Positions 22,422 through 30,592 of a DNA stretch of 64,000 bases are shown piece after piece. The notes beneath the pieces are model-generated. The model was not told where the DNA came from and did not search any database. It worked only from the letters and a program-made list of their open reading frames with translations. The first letter of the stretch is position 1. The number at the start of each line of letters is the position of its first letter. The DNA lies in the NCBI RefSeq assembly GCF_005405885.1, contig NZ_BJFL01000002.1:124001-188000 (forward strand), written 5' to 3'. Position numbers and translations under genes: made by a program. The stretch is from Gandjariella thermophila. Its GTDB lineage: Bacteria; Actinomycetota; Actinomycetes; Mycobacteriales; Pseudonocardiaceae.

Positions 22422-23207
22422 ATGGCCCGCCGCCCGCTGATCGCCGGCAACTGGAAGATGAACCTCAACCACCTCGAGGCGATCGCGCTGGTGCAGAAGA
22501 TCGCCTTCGCGCTGCCGGAGAAGTACTTCGACAAGGTGGACGTCTCCGTGCTGCCGCCGTTCACCGACATCCGCAGCGTGCAGACGCTGGTCGACGGGGA
22601 CAAGCTGCTGCTCAGCTACGGTGCGCAGGACCTGTCCCCGCACGACTCCGGCGCCTACACCGGGGACGTCTCCGGGGCGATGCTGGCCAAGCTCGGCTGC
22701 ACGTTCGTGGTGGTCGGCCACTCCGAGCGCCGGGAGTACCACGCCGAGGACGACGCGCTGGTCAACCGCAAGGTGAAGGCCGCGCTCAAGCACGGCCTGG
22801 TCCCGATCCTGTGCGTCGGCGAGAAGGTCGAGGTCCGCGAGCAGGGCGGCCACGTCGAGCACTGCACCGCTTCGCTGATCGCCGGCCTGAAGGGGCTGAA
22901 GGCCGAGCAGGTGCGGGACGTGGTGGTGGCCTACGAGCCGGTGTGGGCGATCGGCACCGGCCGCGTGGCCACGCCCGCGGACGCCCAGGAGGTGTGCGCC
23001 GCGCTGCGCGCCACGCTCACCGAGAAGTACGGCGCCGACGTGGCCGGCGCGGTGCGGATTCTCTACGGTGGGTCGGTGAAGTCGGGCAACATCAGCGAGC
23101 TGGTGGCCCAGGACGACGTGGACGGCGCCCTGGTCGGCGGCGCCAGCCTGGACGGTGACGAGTTCGCCAAGCTGTGCGCCCTGGCCGCCGGCGGGCCCCT
23201 GCCCTGA
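22422..23207 (+). CDS. tpiA: triosephosphate isomerase
   Basis: Interconverts dihydroxyacetone phosphate and glyceraldehyde 3-phosphate; 261-residue TIM barrel. It has GNWKMN (catalytic Lys), GHSERR (catalytic His), [11 protein letters not shown] (catalytic Glu and flexible loop) and [10 protein letters not shown] (phosphate binding). The ATG has GGAAGGAG upstream. Last of the gap-pgk-tpiA operon. Confidence 0.97.
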   Translation: MARRPLIAGNWKMNLNHLEAIALVQKIAFALPEKYFDKVDVSVLPPFTDIRSVQTLVDGDKLLLSYGAQDLSPHDSGAYTGDVSGAMLAKLGCTFVVVGHSERREYHAEDDALVNRKVKAALKHGLVPILCVGEKVEVREQGGHVEHCTASLIAGLKGLKAEQVRDVVVAYEPVWAIGTGRVATPADAQEVCAALRATLTEKYGADVAGAVRILYGGSVKSGNISELVAQDDVDGALVGGASLDGDEFAKLCALAAGGPLP

Positions 23208-23275
23208 CCTGACTGCCCACCCACGGTGGCCGACCGGGTAACCTGTGTTGCCAACCGGCCGACAGTGAGGAAGAG

Positions 23276-23509
23276 ATGAAGCTCGCTCTGCAGATCCTGC
23301 TGATCCTCTCCAGCGTGCTGCTCGTGCTGCTCGTGCTGCTGCACCGCGGCCGTGGCGGGGGGCTCTCCTCGCTCTTCGGTGGCGGCATGCAGTCAAGCCT
23401 CGCCGGCTCCAGCGTGGTGGAGAAGAACCTCGATCGGCTGACCTTGTTCGTCGGCCTGGTGTGGCTGATCTCGCTGGTCGGGATCGGCCTGCTCGTCAAG
23501 ATCGGCTAG
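23276..23509 (+). CDS. secG: protein translocase subunit SecG
   Basis: 77 residues with two membrane helices (about 2-22 and 56-75) separated by the Gly/Ser loop LFGGGMQSSLAGS typical of SecG, the small subunit of the SecYEG channel. GAGGAAGAG lies just before the ATG. The tpiA-secG order is conserved in actinobacteria. A possible TAACCT -10 box is present in the 68-bp gap. Confidence 0.93.
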   Translation: MKLALQILLILSSVLLVLLVLLHRGRGGGLSSLFGGGMQSSLAGSSVVEKNLDRLTLFVGLVWLISLVGIGLLVKIG

Positions 23510-23511
23510 TA

Positions 23512-23525
23512 CCCCCACGAGGGGG
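23512..23525 (+). terminator. short hairpin after secG
   Basis: CCCCC-ACGA-GGGGG, 3 nt after the secG stop. The stem is short, so it may only attenuate. Confidence 0.4.
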
Positions 23526-23589
23526 CGTCCGATCGATCGAACTCCGTGGTTCGTGGTCAACCTCTGTTGTGGTGGGGGTGTGAGGGTCG

Positions 23590-23934
23590 ATGGCTGGTGG
23601 TAACGCGATCCGCGGTACCCGGGTGGGCGCTGGCCCGATGGGTGAGGCCGAGCGCGGCGAGTCGGCGCCGCGCCGGCGTGTCTCGTACTGGTGCGCGAAC
23701 GGGCACGAGTCGCGCCCGGCGTTCGTGCTGGACGCCGAGGAGCCGGAGGTGTGGGACTGCCCCCGGTGCGGGCTGCCCGCGGGCCGGGACGAGAAGCACC
23801 CGCCGGCTCCGCCCCGGAACGAGCCGTACAAGACCCACCTGGCGTACGTGAAGGAGCGGCGCAGCGACGCCGACGGCGAGGCCATCCTGGCCGAGGCGCT
23901 GAACCGGCTGCGCTCGCAGCGCGGCGAGGGCTGA
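23590..23934 (+). CDS. rbpA: RNA polymerase-binding protein RbpA
   Basis: Actinobacteria-specific activator that binds group 1/2 sigma factors and the polymerase clamp. The 114 residues include the N-terminal tail GGNAIRGTRVGAGPMGE, the core with YWCANGHE and WDCPRCG, a basic linker and the C-terminal sigma-interaction helix (KTHLAYVKERRSD, EAILAEALNRLR). Its usual place downstream of secG is conserved. I found no clear sigmaR-type GGAAT/GTT promoter upstream. Confidence 0.95.
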   Translation: MAGGNAIRGTRVGAGPMGEAERGESAPRRRVSYWCANGHESRPAFVLDAEEPEVWDCPRCGLPAGRDEKHPPAPPRNEPYKTHLAYVKERRSDADGEAILAEALNRLRSQRGEG

Positions 23935-23995
23935 GCGCCGCGCCGGCCCACCGGCCGCTTCGACCCGCGCCCGTGGTTCCGGCGATCGGCGCCGG

Positions 23996-25333
23996 TCAGC
24001 CCTTCCCGCCCGGGAGCGGCAGCCGCACGCGGACCAGGAAGCCGCCGTCCTCGGTGGGGCGGGCCTGGCACGTCCCACCCAGTAGGGCGGCGCGTTCCCG
24101 CAGGCCCATCAGACCGTGCCCGCCCGAGGGCAGGGGCGCGGCCGGTGCCCGGTGCGGGGCGGTGTTGCGCACCTCGACCAGCAGCCACCCGTCCTCGGCA
24201 CGCACCAGCACGGTGGCCGAGGCGCACGGCGCGTGCTTGCGCACGTTGGTGAGCGCCTCCTGCACCGTGCGGTAACCGGCGGCGGACACCGCCGGCGGTA
24301 GCTGCTCGACGGCGACCTCCACGCGCACCGACACCTCGGTGTCGCAGCCACGCACCAGGTCGCCGAGCCGGTCCAGGCCCGGCGACTCGCCGTCCTCGGC
24401 GGGCGATGTGCGGAGCACGCCGACAAGCTGGCGCAGCTCGTCCAGCGTTCGGGTGGAGAGGTCCCGGATCGTGCGCGCCGCGTGCCGGGTGTCCTCGTCC
24501 CGGGCGGCCACCTGCAGCCCGCCCGCCTGCATCGCGATCAGCGTGACCTGGTGGGAGACCAGGTCGTGCATCTCCCGGGCCAGCCGGGCCCGTTCCTCGG
24601 CCCGGACAGCCTGGGCGTGCAGTTGCTGCTCCCGTTCCCGGCTGGCGGCCAGCTCGCGGATGCGGCTGGACAGCTCCTGCCGTGCGGCCAGCAGCAGCCC
24701 GAGGGCCACCGGCATGCCGGCGACGATGCACCCGTAGATGAGGTTGAGCAGGTGCTGGCGCCACTCGAGCTGGACGAACTCCGCCGGTGGCCAGCGCATG
24801 AATCGGCAGAACGCGACGAGCACCGCGCCCACCGCGGTCTGCCAGCCCCACAGTCGGCGTCGGGCCAGCGTGCCGAGCGCGATCATCGCGGCCAGCTCCG
24901 ACCAGCCGGTGAGGAAGCCGGGCACGGTGGCCAGGGTGACCGCGAACGGAAACCGCCGGCGCAGCACCAGGGCGACACAGGCCAGCCCGGAGAGCACATG
25001 CATGTACGGCTCGGCCTCGCGCGGCGGGTTGAGGAACACATCCAGCATCGCGCCGAGAACGAAACCCAGGTCCAGGGCCGGTCCACGGAGGCGGGACAGG
25101 TCTCTCGGGGGGCGTCGACCCGCCGACCGCTCCGCCGCGGCGGCGACCGGCCGGCCATTGACCGTCAGGCCCCGCATGGCCAGTGCCGAACCGGCCACCT
25201 TCGGAGCGACCCGGGGGACAGCGGACGGCGTGAGGGAAGAACTCGTCATCGCTTCGGCGGGGTGGACGAGCGACCGCGGTAACCCGCGGTACCTCCGGTG
25301 ATCTCCTGCCGGCGGAGGGGCCTGGTGCGGCAC
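23996..25333 (-). CDS. orphan NarL-type sensor histidine kinase
   Basis: 445 residues: a poorly conserved N-terminus, four to five membrane helices (about residues 95-240), a coiled coil, then HisKA_3 dimerisation (REMHDLVSHQV with the phospho-acceptor His) and an HATPase_c domain (QEALTNVRKHA N-box, GGHGLMGLRERA G-box). GTG 25333 is chosen for AGGGAGG 8 nt upstream. ATG 25249, giving 417 residues, lacks a ribosome-binding site but is also possible. No response regulator gene lies beside it, which is unusual because this class normally pairs with a NarL-type regulator. Confidence 0.85.
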   Translation of the reverse strand: MPHQAPPPAGDHRRYRGLPRSLVHPAEAMTSSSLTPSAVPRVAPKVAGSALAMRGLTVNGRPVAAAAERSAGRRPPRDLSRLRGPALDLGFVLGAMLDVFLNPPREAEPYMHVLSGLACVALVLRRRFPFAVTLATVPGFLTGWSELAAMIALGTLARRRLWGWQTAVGAVLVAFCRFMRWPPAEFVQLEWRQHLLNLIYGCIVAGMPVALGLLLAARQELSSRIRELAASREREQQLHAQAVRAEERARLAREMHDLVSHQVTLIAMQAGGLQVAARDEDTRHAARTIRDLSTRTLDELRQLVGVLRTSPAEDGESPGLDRLGDLVRGCDTEVSVRVEVAVEQLPPAVSAAGYRTVQEALTNVRKHAPCASATVLVRAEDGWLLVEVRNTAPHRAPAAPLPSGGHGLMGLRERAALLGGTCQARPTEDGGFLVRVRLPLPGGKG

Positions 25334-25594
25334 GGCGTGACCTCCCTCGAGTCCGGACAACTCTTTCAGGGTTGACGCGCGGGAAGCCGAATAGGAGCTG
25401 TCCTTTTTCAGGAAATGTGCAGGAGCACACACGCGCGCGCGACCGCCGACCCGGCGCTTGTTTGGTCAGCCACTCGGCCTATCCGCGCTGAACTCGGCAA
25501 AGCCGATCCGCCGCGCCGGAAGCCGAAGCACACAGAAATCCTTCGATCACGGTGGGCCACCGACGTGCGGGAACGCGTGTCGACCGGTCATCCG

Positions 25595-26245
25595 TCACCC
25601 CGTCCAGAGCTGCGGCGCGAAACGCTCGACGGCGGTCCTGATCTTTCTGGAGAGGCCGGCGAACGGCATCAGCTGGACGCGGAGCCGCAGGCGTGACGGG
25701 TTGGTGAGCGGGCCACCCTCGGGGATCAGGCTCACGTACCCCCGGGCACGTTTCAGGTCCGGGTATCGGGCCACGATGTGCGGGTCGGCGAAGTAGATGC
25801 TGATGTAGTTGGCCACCGAGGTGGTTCCGCCCGGCTGCCCTGACCGGGTCGCCCGAGCCGCGCTGCCGCCGACTGAGCGGATCTCCTGCCACGGGATCTG
25901 GTACAGCACATTCTCACTCTTGTCGCGCCACCAGAAGCCGCGCTCGTCAACCGCCAACCCGAAGTACTTCCTCGTGATGGAGGGAATAACGAGCACGCCG
26001 ATGAGGCCGACCAGGAGGAACACCACCGCGAAGAAGCCGGCTAGCACCCGCTCGATCGTGCTGGCGTGACCGCCGACTGCCACGGTCTCGGGCGCGATGA
26101 CGTAGGCGAGCGCGGAGCCGCCGAAGAAGAAGCCGGTTCCGCCGGCGACGAACACCGAGCGCCAGCCGAGCCGGCCAAAGTCGTAGACCACCGCGTCCGG
26201 CGCGGGACCCTGGGCAACACCGTCGAACACGTAGGGGCGAGGCAC
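25595..26245 (-). CDS. membrane protein with PH-like cytoplasmic domain
   Basis: 216 residues, not assigned to a named family. Two membrane helices (about residues 25-50 and 62-88) precede a domain with FGLAVDERGFWWRD and QIPWQEIRSVG, the pattern of bacterial PH-like domains. GTG 26245 is preceded by TACGGT 6 nt upstream, which fits a leaderless start; an upstream start in the same frame cannot be excluded. It is divergent from the type VII substrate genes across 198 bp, so it may be functionally linked to them, for example as a membrane partner or protective protein. That is inference. Confidence 0.65.
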   Translation of the reverse strand: MPRPYVFDGVAQGPAPDAVVYDFGRLGWRSVFVAGGTGFFFGGSALAYVIAPETVAVGGHASTIERVLAGFFAVVFLLVGLIGVLVIPSITRKYFGLAVDERGFWWRDKSENVLYQIPWQEIRSVGGSAARATRSGQPGGTTSVANYISIYFADPHIVARYPDLKRARGYVSLIPEGGPLTNPSRLRLRVQLMPFAGLSRKIRTAVERFAPQLWTG

Positions 26246-26251
26246 GGCGTA

Positions 26252-26257
26252 ACCGTA
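26252..26257 (-). promoter_or_regulatory. -10 box of the PH-like membrane protein gene
   Basis: TACGGT on the minus strand ends 6 nt before GTG 26245. Confidence 0.35.
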
Positions 26258-26408
26258 CTGAACGATGCTTCCGACGCGGCCACGGTCCCAGCAGTCGACC
26301 CCAGATGTCTCGTTGCCCCAAGAAATTCCGCTATGTCCTTTTTGGTCGACAGGACGTCGAAAGGCGTGGGAACCAAACGAACCCACCGAGCGTCGCAGCG
26401 GTGCCGGA

Positions 26409-26414
26409 TAAGGT
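26409..26414 (+). promoter_or_regulatory. -10 box of the type VII substrate operon
   Basis: TAAGGT lies about 18 nt before GGGAGGAG (26432-26439) and the ATG at 26444. The intergenic region upstream contains CCTTT / AAAGG and CGAC / GTCG inverted repeats (about 26337-26363) that could be an operator. Confidence 0.35.
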
Positions 26415-26443
26415 AGGCCGCACGCTCGGCAGGGAGGAGCCGC

Positions 26444-26869
26444 ATGGACGCCAACACGTGGCTGCGGGAATACCAACAGGAAGCGCAGGAGCGGCTCGGC
26501 CGCGCCCAGGAGGCCCAGCAACGGATCCGGGAGGCGACCGCGGCCGCGCAGAGTCCGGACGGCGCCGTGCGGGTCACGGTGGGACCGACGGGTGCGTTGA
26601 AGAACCTGGAGATCACGCCCCGAGCCGGGCAACTCACGCATGCCCAGCTTGCCCAGGTGATCCTCCGCACAGCGCAGGAGGCACACCGGCAGGTCGCCCA
26701 GCAGATGGCGCAGGCGGTGAAGCCGCTGATCGGGGACAGCGAGGCGATGGCCTTCCTGGAAAGCCAGATTCCGGCGGCCGATCAGGGTTCCGCTGCCGGG
26801 CATTCGGGACCGCCTCCCCGACGGCCATCGGCGGGCGAAGAGGACGAACCCGGTTCGATTCTGAGGTGA
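26444..26869 (+). CDS. YbaB/EbfC-family protein (type VII context)
   Basis: 141 residues. The N-terminal coiled coil (QQEAQERLGRAQEAQQRI), central beta segment VRVTVGPTGALKNLEI and following helices match the YbaB/EbfC nucleoid-associated fold. Stand-alone YbaB is about 110 residues; here an acidic/Pro-rich tail follows. YbaB-like proteins are regularly encoded beside EspC and WXG100 substrates in actinobacteria. It starts a three-gene operon; the next start is 6 nt away. Confidence 0.8.
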   Translation: MDANTWLREYQQEAQERLGRAQEAQQRIREATAAAQSPDGAVRVTVGPTGALKNLEITPRAGQLTHAQLAQVILRTAQEAHRQVAQQMAQAVKPLIGDSEAMAFLESQIPAADQGSAAGHSGPPPRRPSAGEEDEPGSILR

Positions 26870-26875
26870 TCGCTG

Positions 26876-27181
26876 ATGACTGACATCAAAGTGGTGGTGG
26901 AGGAACTGCACAACCACGCCGGTAACGTCGGCCGGCTCGCGGATCGGGTGCAGAACTGCCAGCGGTTCGGGAGCGAGGTCGACTTCGGCCTGCATACCTT
27001 CGGAATAGTCGGGCAGGCGTTCGCGCTCGGCTGCCGTCAGGAGTCGCAGAACATGGCGCAAACCCTCGGCAAAGCCGCCGAGTCGGTCCGGGACGTGAGC
27101 AAGGGGCTGCAGGAGACGGGCGATACCTACCACGGGACCGAGACCGACAACACCAACCTGTTCGCCGGGGGTGACGACTGA
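26876..27181 (+). CDS. EspC-type ESX secretion-associated protein
   Basis: 101 residues, helical, WXG100-sized, with no signal peptide. The pattern VVVEELHNHAGNVGRLADRV and later ESVRDVSKGLQETGDTYHGTE resembles the T7SS EspC/secretion-target family, which forms helical hairpins secreted by ESX systems. It lies between the YbaB-like and WXG genes. Its TGA stop overlaps the next ATG by one base, so it is probably co-expressed and co-secreted with the large substrate. Confidence 0.78.
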   Translation: MTDIKVVVEELHNHAGNVGRLADRVQNCQRFGSEVDFGLHTFGIVGQAFALGCRQESQNMAQTLGKAAESVRDVSKGLQETGDTYHGTETDNTNLFAGGDD

Positions 27182-28335
27182 TGGGCGCCGAGACCCTGCC
27201 CGACCTGAAGGGCGAAGCACCGCCGTCGAGTTGGACGTCCAACTTCGACGGCTCCGGCATCGTCTCCGACATCGCGAACACCACGAAGTCCATCGAGGAC
27301 GGTGACGGCCTCGGAGTCGGGATGAACGGTGTGGCGGTCGCCTTCGACGCGTTGTCGCTCGCCGAGGACCCGCTCGGCGGGTTGCTGGCGGCCGGCGTCG
27401 GATGGCTGATCGAACACCTCTCCTTTCTCCGTAAGCCGCTCGACATCCTGGCCGGTGACCCCGGGGCGGTCCAGGCTCAGGCGAACACGTGGACCAACAT
27501 CGGCGCGGAGCTGAAGAAGTGCGCGGAGGACTACGAGAACTCGCTCAAGAGTGACATCCCGCGGTGGGAGGGCCAGGCCGCGGAGAGCTACCGCAAGCAG
27601 GGCGAGGAACTGATCAAGGAAATCGGCGGCTTCGCCGAGGCCGCCAGCGGAGTCGCCGGCGGGATCACCATCGCCGGCGTCCTCGTGGGCACCGAGCGCG
27701 GCATTATTCGCGATCTCATTTCGACGTTCATCGGGAAGATGATCGAGCGGGCGCTGATCGCCGCCGCGGGCGCCATCGAGACCCTCGGCGGCTCGGTGGC
27801 AGCGTTCATCGCGGACGCCGTCGCGGAAGGCAGCATCCTCGCCGGCAGGTGCGCCAGCCGGATCGCCAAGGTGCTGGAGAAGTTGGGCACCCTGCTCGGC
27901 AAGCTCTCCAAGCTCGGGCACGGCGTCGGGGAGCTTGCCGCCAAGCTGTCCCGGTTCGCCAAGGTCACAGGCGTCAAGGTGGACCAGTTCGCAGGCCGGG
28001 CCGGCAGGTTCGCGGGCAGGGTCAAGGGCGGCAGAGAGGGGTGGATCCATGCCGGGGACGACCTCAGCCACTCACTGGGCAGCAAGATCAAGAACGCGGT
28101 CCCAAAGGAAGTGCGGGAGCACGCCGAGGACCCGTGGGGCGAATACATGAAGTGGGCTGCCAAGGATGGGTTGAACGAGCAGTTCAACATGCACGGCACC
28201 GGTGACCACCTACCACCGGCCGGTGGGGTGGAGTTGGGGCGGCAGGGCCACGAGGCCGTGGAGAAGAACAAGGAGGGCCACGAGCAGGCCGAGAAGCGGG
28301 TCGAGGGCCCGAAGAGCGGCGCGCACGCGGAGTGA
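27181..28335 (+). CDS. large WXG-domain type VII secretion substrate
   Basis: 384 residues. The region around residues 95-160 is a WXG100-like helical hairpin: Trp129 in the turn sequence RWEGQAAESYRKQGEEL. A Gly/Ala-rich hydrophobic segment (about 155-235) follows, then Lys-rich helices and a hydrophilic C-terminus with WGEYMKWAAKDGLNEQFNMHG. It looks like a long PPE/EspB-like or LXG-like effector rather than a small chaperone. No toxin motif is recognised at the C-terminus and no immunity gene follows. Expression is coupled to the EspC-like gene. Confidence 0.75.
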   Translation: MGAETLPDLKGEAPPSSWTSNFDGSGIVSDIANTTKSIEDGDGLGVGMNGVAVAFDALSLAEDPLGGLLAAGVGWLIEHLSFLRKPLDILAGDPGAVQAQANTWTNIGAELKKCAEDYENSLKSDIPRWEGQAAESYRKQGEELIKEIGGFAEAASGVAGGITIAGVLVGTERGIIRDLISTFIGKMIERALIAAAGAIETLGGSVAAFIADAVAEGSILAGRCASRIAKVLEKLGTLLGKLSKLGHGVGELAAKLSRFAKVTGVKVDQFAGRAGRFAGRVKGGREGWIHAGDDLSHSLGSKIKNAVPKEVREHAEDPWGEYMKWAAKDGLNEQFNMHGTGDHLPPAGGVELGRQGHEAVEKNKEGHEQAEKRVEGPKSGAHAE

Positions 28336-28340
28336 GTCCG

Positions 28341-28373
28341 GGTGGGGCGCGCCGGCAATCGGCCCGCCCCACC
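28341..28373. terminator. bidirectional terminator between the WXG gene and pgl
   Basis: GGTGGGGCG (28341-28349) and CGCCCCACC (28365-28373) form a perfect 9-bp stem. After one mismatch, an inner GCCG-GCAAT-CGGC stem-loop continues. It sits 5 nt after the WXG stop and 9 nt after the pgl stop on the other strand. Confidence 0.75.
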
Positions 28374-28382
28374 AGCGGGTGG

Positions 28383-29162
28383 TCAGGCGAGCGGCGGCAC
28401 CAGCGTCTTGGGGACCTTGGCGGCGGCCGCCCGGTCCAGCAACCACAGCGTGCGGCGCTGGCCACGGGCCCCGGCGGCGGGGATCTGCACCTCACCGGCG
28501 CCACCGAGGGCCATGGCGACCGCGGCCGCCTTGGACTCGCCGGTGGTCATCAGCCACACCTCGGCCGAGCGGCGGATCGCCGGCAGGGTGAGGCTGACCC
28601 GGGTCGGCGGCGGCTTGGGGCAGTTGCGCACCGCCACCACCGACCGCTCGGTCTCGTACACCGCCGGGGACGCGGGGAACACCGACGCGGTGTGCCCCTC
28701 CTCGCCGACGCCGAGCAGACAGACGTCGAACGACGGCACCGAGCCGTGGTCCTCCGGCCGGGCCGCGTCGGCGAGGACCCGGGCGTAGTCGGCCGCGGCC
28801 GCCTCCGGGTCGTCGCCGAACTCCCCGTCGGAGGCGGCCATCACCCGCACCCGCCCGGGGTCGACGGCGACGTGGTCCAGCAGTGCCTCGCGGGCCTGGG
28901 TCTCGTTGCGGTCGGGGTGGCCGGTCGGCAGGAACCGCTCATCGCCCCAGTACAGGTCCACCCGGGACCAGTCGACCGCGCCCATCGCCGGAGCCGTCCG
29001 CAACTGCTCCAGCACGGCGATGCCGGTGCGGCCGCCGGTGAGCACCAGGGAGGCCGAACCGCGCGCGGCCTGCGCGTCGACCAGCCGGGTAACCAACCGC
29101 GCGGCCACCGCGGCGGCGAGCAACTCGCCGGTGGCGTGCACGATCACCTGTGGCTTGCTCAC
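28383..29162 (-). CDS. pgl: 6-phosphogluconolactonase
   Basis: Hydrolyses 6-phosphogluconolactone in the oxidative pentose phosphate pathway; 259 residues, DevB/SOL family. Conserved features include LVLTGGRTG, the region VDLYWGDERFLP (about 90-101) and LLGVGEEGHTASVFP (about 150). The GTG start overlaps the opcA stop by four bases. It is the last gene of the tkt-tal-pgi-zwf-opcA-pgl operon and ends at a bidirectional terminator. Confidence 0.95.
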   Translation of the reverse strand: MSKPQVIVHATGELLAAAVAARLVTRLVDAQAARGSASLVLTGGRTGIAVLEQLRTAPAMGAVDWSRVDLYWGDERFLPTGHPDRNETQAREALLDHVAVDPGRVRVMAASDGEFGDDPEAAAADYARVLADAARPEDHGSVPSFDVCLLGVGEEGHTASVFPASPAVYETERSVVAVRNCPKPPPTRVSLTLPAIRRSAEVWLMTTGESKAAAVAMALGGAGEVQIPAAGARGQRRTLWLLDRAAAAKVPKTLVPPLA

Positions 29163-30436
29163 GACGTGGCACCCGCCTCCGATTCCGCCAGCCGCCTGCT
29201 CGCCCGTCGCGCGGGCTTGGGTGCAGGGTGCCTGCCGTTGGCCTGCGCCGCATCCGCACCGGCCGAACTCGACGCCTCCGAGCGGTTCGCCGACTTGCCG
29301 GCGACCTTGGCCTTCGCCTTGGGTTTGGTCTTGCCGCCGTTTTTCTTACCGCCCTTGCCGGGCTCGGCGCCGGACTTCGCCGCCGCCCCGGCGGTGGTCC
29401 TCCCGGTGGACTGCCCGGTGGACTCGGCCGGGTTCCTCGCGGCGGTCTTCGGGTCGGATCCGCCGCTCCCGGTGGACTTCTCGGCGGCCTTGGCGGTCGA
29501 CCGGGACGCGGAGGCCCGGGCCCGGACGACGCGGCCGAGTCCCTGCAGCGTGGTCTCGTAGATCACGTCTGGCTCCAGCCGGCGCAGCTCCTCGGCCAGG
29601 CAGTCGCGTACCTGGCGGCGCTGCAACGCGACCCGACGGTCCGGCTGCCCCGGCTGGGTCAGCGTCCCGATGCGACCGTCCGGGCGAACCAGCTCGATCG
29701 GCCCGGACTTCCGTTCCAGGCGTACCGTCACGATGCCCTCGCCGAAGGTCGCCTTGGCCCGGCTCACCCGGATCCCCAGGCACGTCGCCAGCCACGCGGC
29801 GAGCAGGTCGGTGGACGGCGAGTCGGCCTCGCCGGTGACCGACGCGCCGGTGACCCGGTCGTGCGGCGGCAGGTCCAGCGCGGCCGCGAGCACCGCGCGC
29901 CAGGTGGTCAGCCGGGTCCAGGCCAGGTCGGTGTCGCCCTCGGCGTAGGACTTCCGGCGCTGCTCCAGCGCCTTGATCGGATTCCGCTCGGCGGCCGAGT
30001 CGGTGATCCGCCGGGTGGCGAGCTGACCGATCGGGTCCTGGGAGGGCACCGACGGCCCGTCGAACGGCCACCAGGCCACCACCGGGGCGTCCGGCAGCAG
30101 CAGCGGCACCACGCAGCTCGCGCCTTCGTCGGCCAGCGGCCCGTAGAGGCGCAGCACGATCACCTCGCTGGCCCCGGCGTCACCGCCGACCCGGATTTGC
30201 GCGTCCAGCCGGGGCGCCGCCTTCTTGGTGCCGCGGGCGACCACGATCACCCGGCACGGGTGCTCGCGGCTGGCGTCGTTGGCCGCGTCGATGGCCTCCT
30301 CGGTGCGGAACCCGTCGTCGGTGACGATGACCAGGGTGAGCACCCGGCCGAGCGCTACGGCGCCGCCGGATTCGCGCAGTTCCACGAGCTTGCGGTTGAC
30401 CTGAGAGGTCGTCGTGGACGGCAGATCGAGGATCAC
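29159..30436 (-). CDS. opcA: glucose-6-phosphate dehydrogenase assembly protein OpcA
   Basis: Actinobacterial/cyanobacterial partner of Zwf, thought to promote its oligomerisation or redox control. Residues 1 to about 300 carry the family features: the N-terminus DLPSTTTSQVNRKLVELR and the central PDAPVVAWWPFDGPS. A tail of about 120 residues rich in Ala, Lys, Ser and Gly follows (KAAEKSTGSGGSDP, GKGGKKNGGKTKPKAKAK). From memory, the M. tuberculosis protein is about 303 residues and lacks this. GTG 30436 overlaps the stop of a 72-codon upstream ORF; its stop overlaps pgl. Confidence 0.93.
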   Translation of the reverse strand: MILDLPSTTTSQVNRKLVELRESGGAVALGRVLTLVIVTDDGFRTEEAIDAANDASREHPCRVIVVARGTKKAAPRLDAQIRVGGDAGASEVIVLRLYGPLADEGASCVVPLLLPDAPVVAWWPFDGPSVPSQDPIGQLATRRITDSAAERNPIKALEQRRKSYAEGDTDLAWTRLTTWRAVLAAALDLPPHDRVTGASVTGEADSPSTDLLAAWLATCLGIRVSRAKATFGEGIVTVRLERKSGPIELVRPDGRIGTLTQPGQPDRRVALQRRQVRDCLAEELRRLEPDVIYETTLQGLGRVVRARASASRSTAKAAEKSTGSGGSDPKTAARNPAESTGQSTGRTTAGAAAKSGAEPGKGGKKNGGKTKPKAKAKVAGKSANRSEASSSAGADAAQANGRHPAPKPARRASRRLAESEAGATS

Positions 30437-30592
30437 TGTGTCGACTCCCTTGCGCGCGCCGGGACGGACAGGAGCGGCCGATCACTCACGATTGATTCCC
30501 TTGATCGAGCGGGGTGGGGAAGTGCGGACCGATCGCTCACGGTGTTGACTCGAATCGTTCGCGCCGGCCAGGGAGGGACGGGCCGATCGCTC
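30427..30592 (-). repeat. 51-54-bp tandem repeat upstream of and including the opcA start
   Basis: Units begin (plus strand) with CCGATC at 30478, 30529 and, truncated, 30583. A diverged unit covers the opcA start at 30427-30477. On the minus strand each carries a G-rich stretch, a GA(A/G)TC motif and a GTG followed by a GAT codon. In the 72-codon ORF they translate to SDR-x3-P-x-PAR repeats. Confidence 0.75.

Noticed and set aside
23526-23589. sigmaR-type promoter before rbpA
   Set aside because: A GTTG-like -10 is present (CTGTTGTGG) but no GGAAT-like -35 at the right distance was found.
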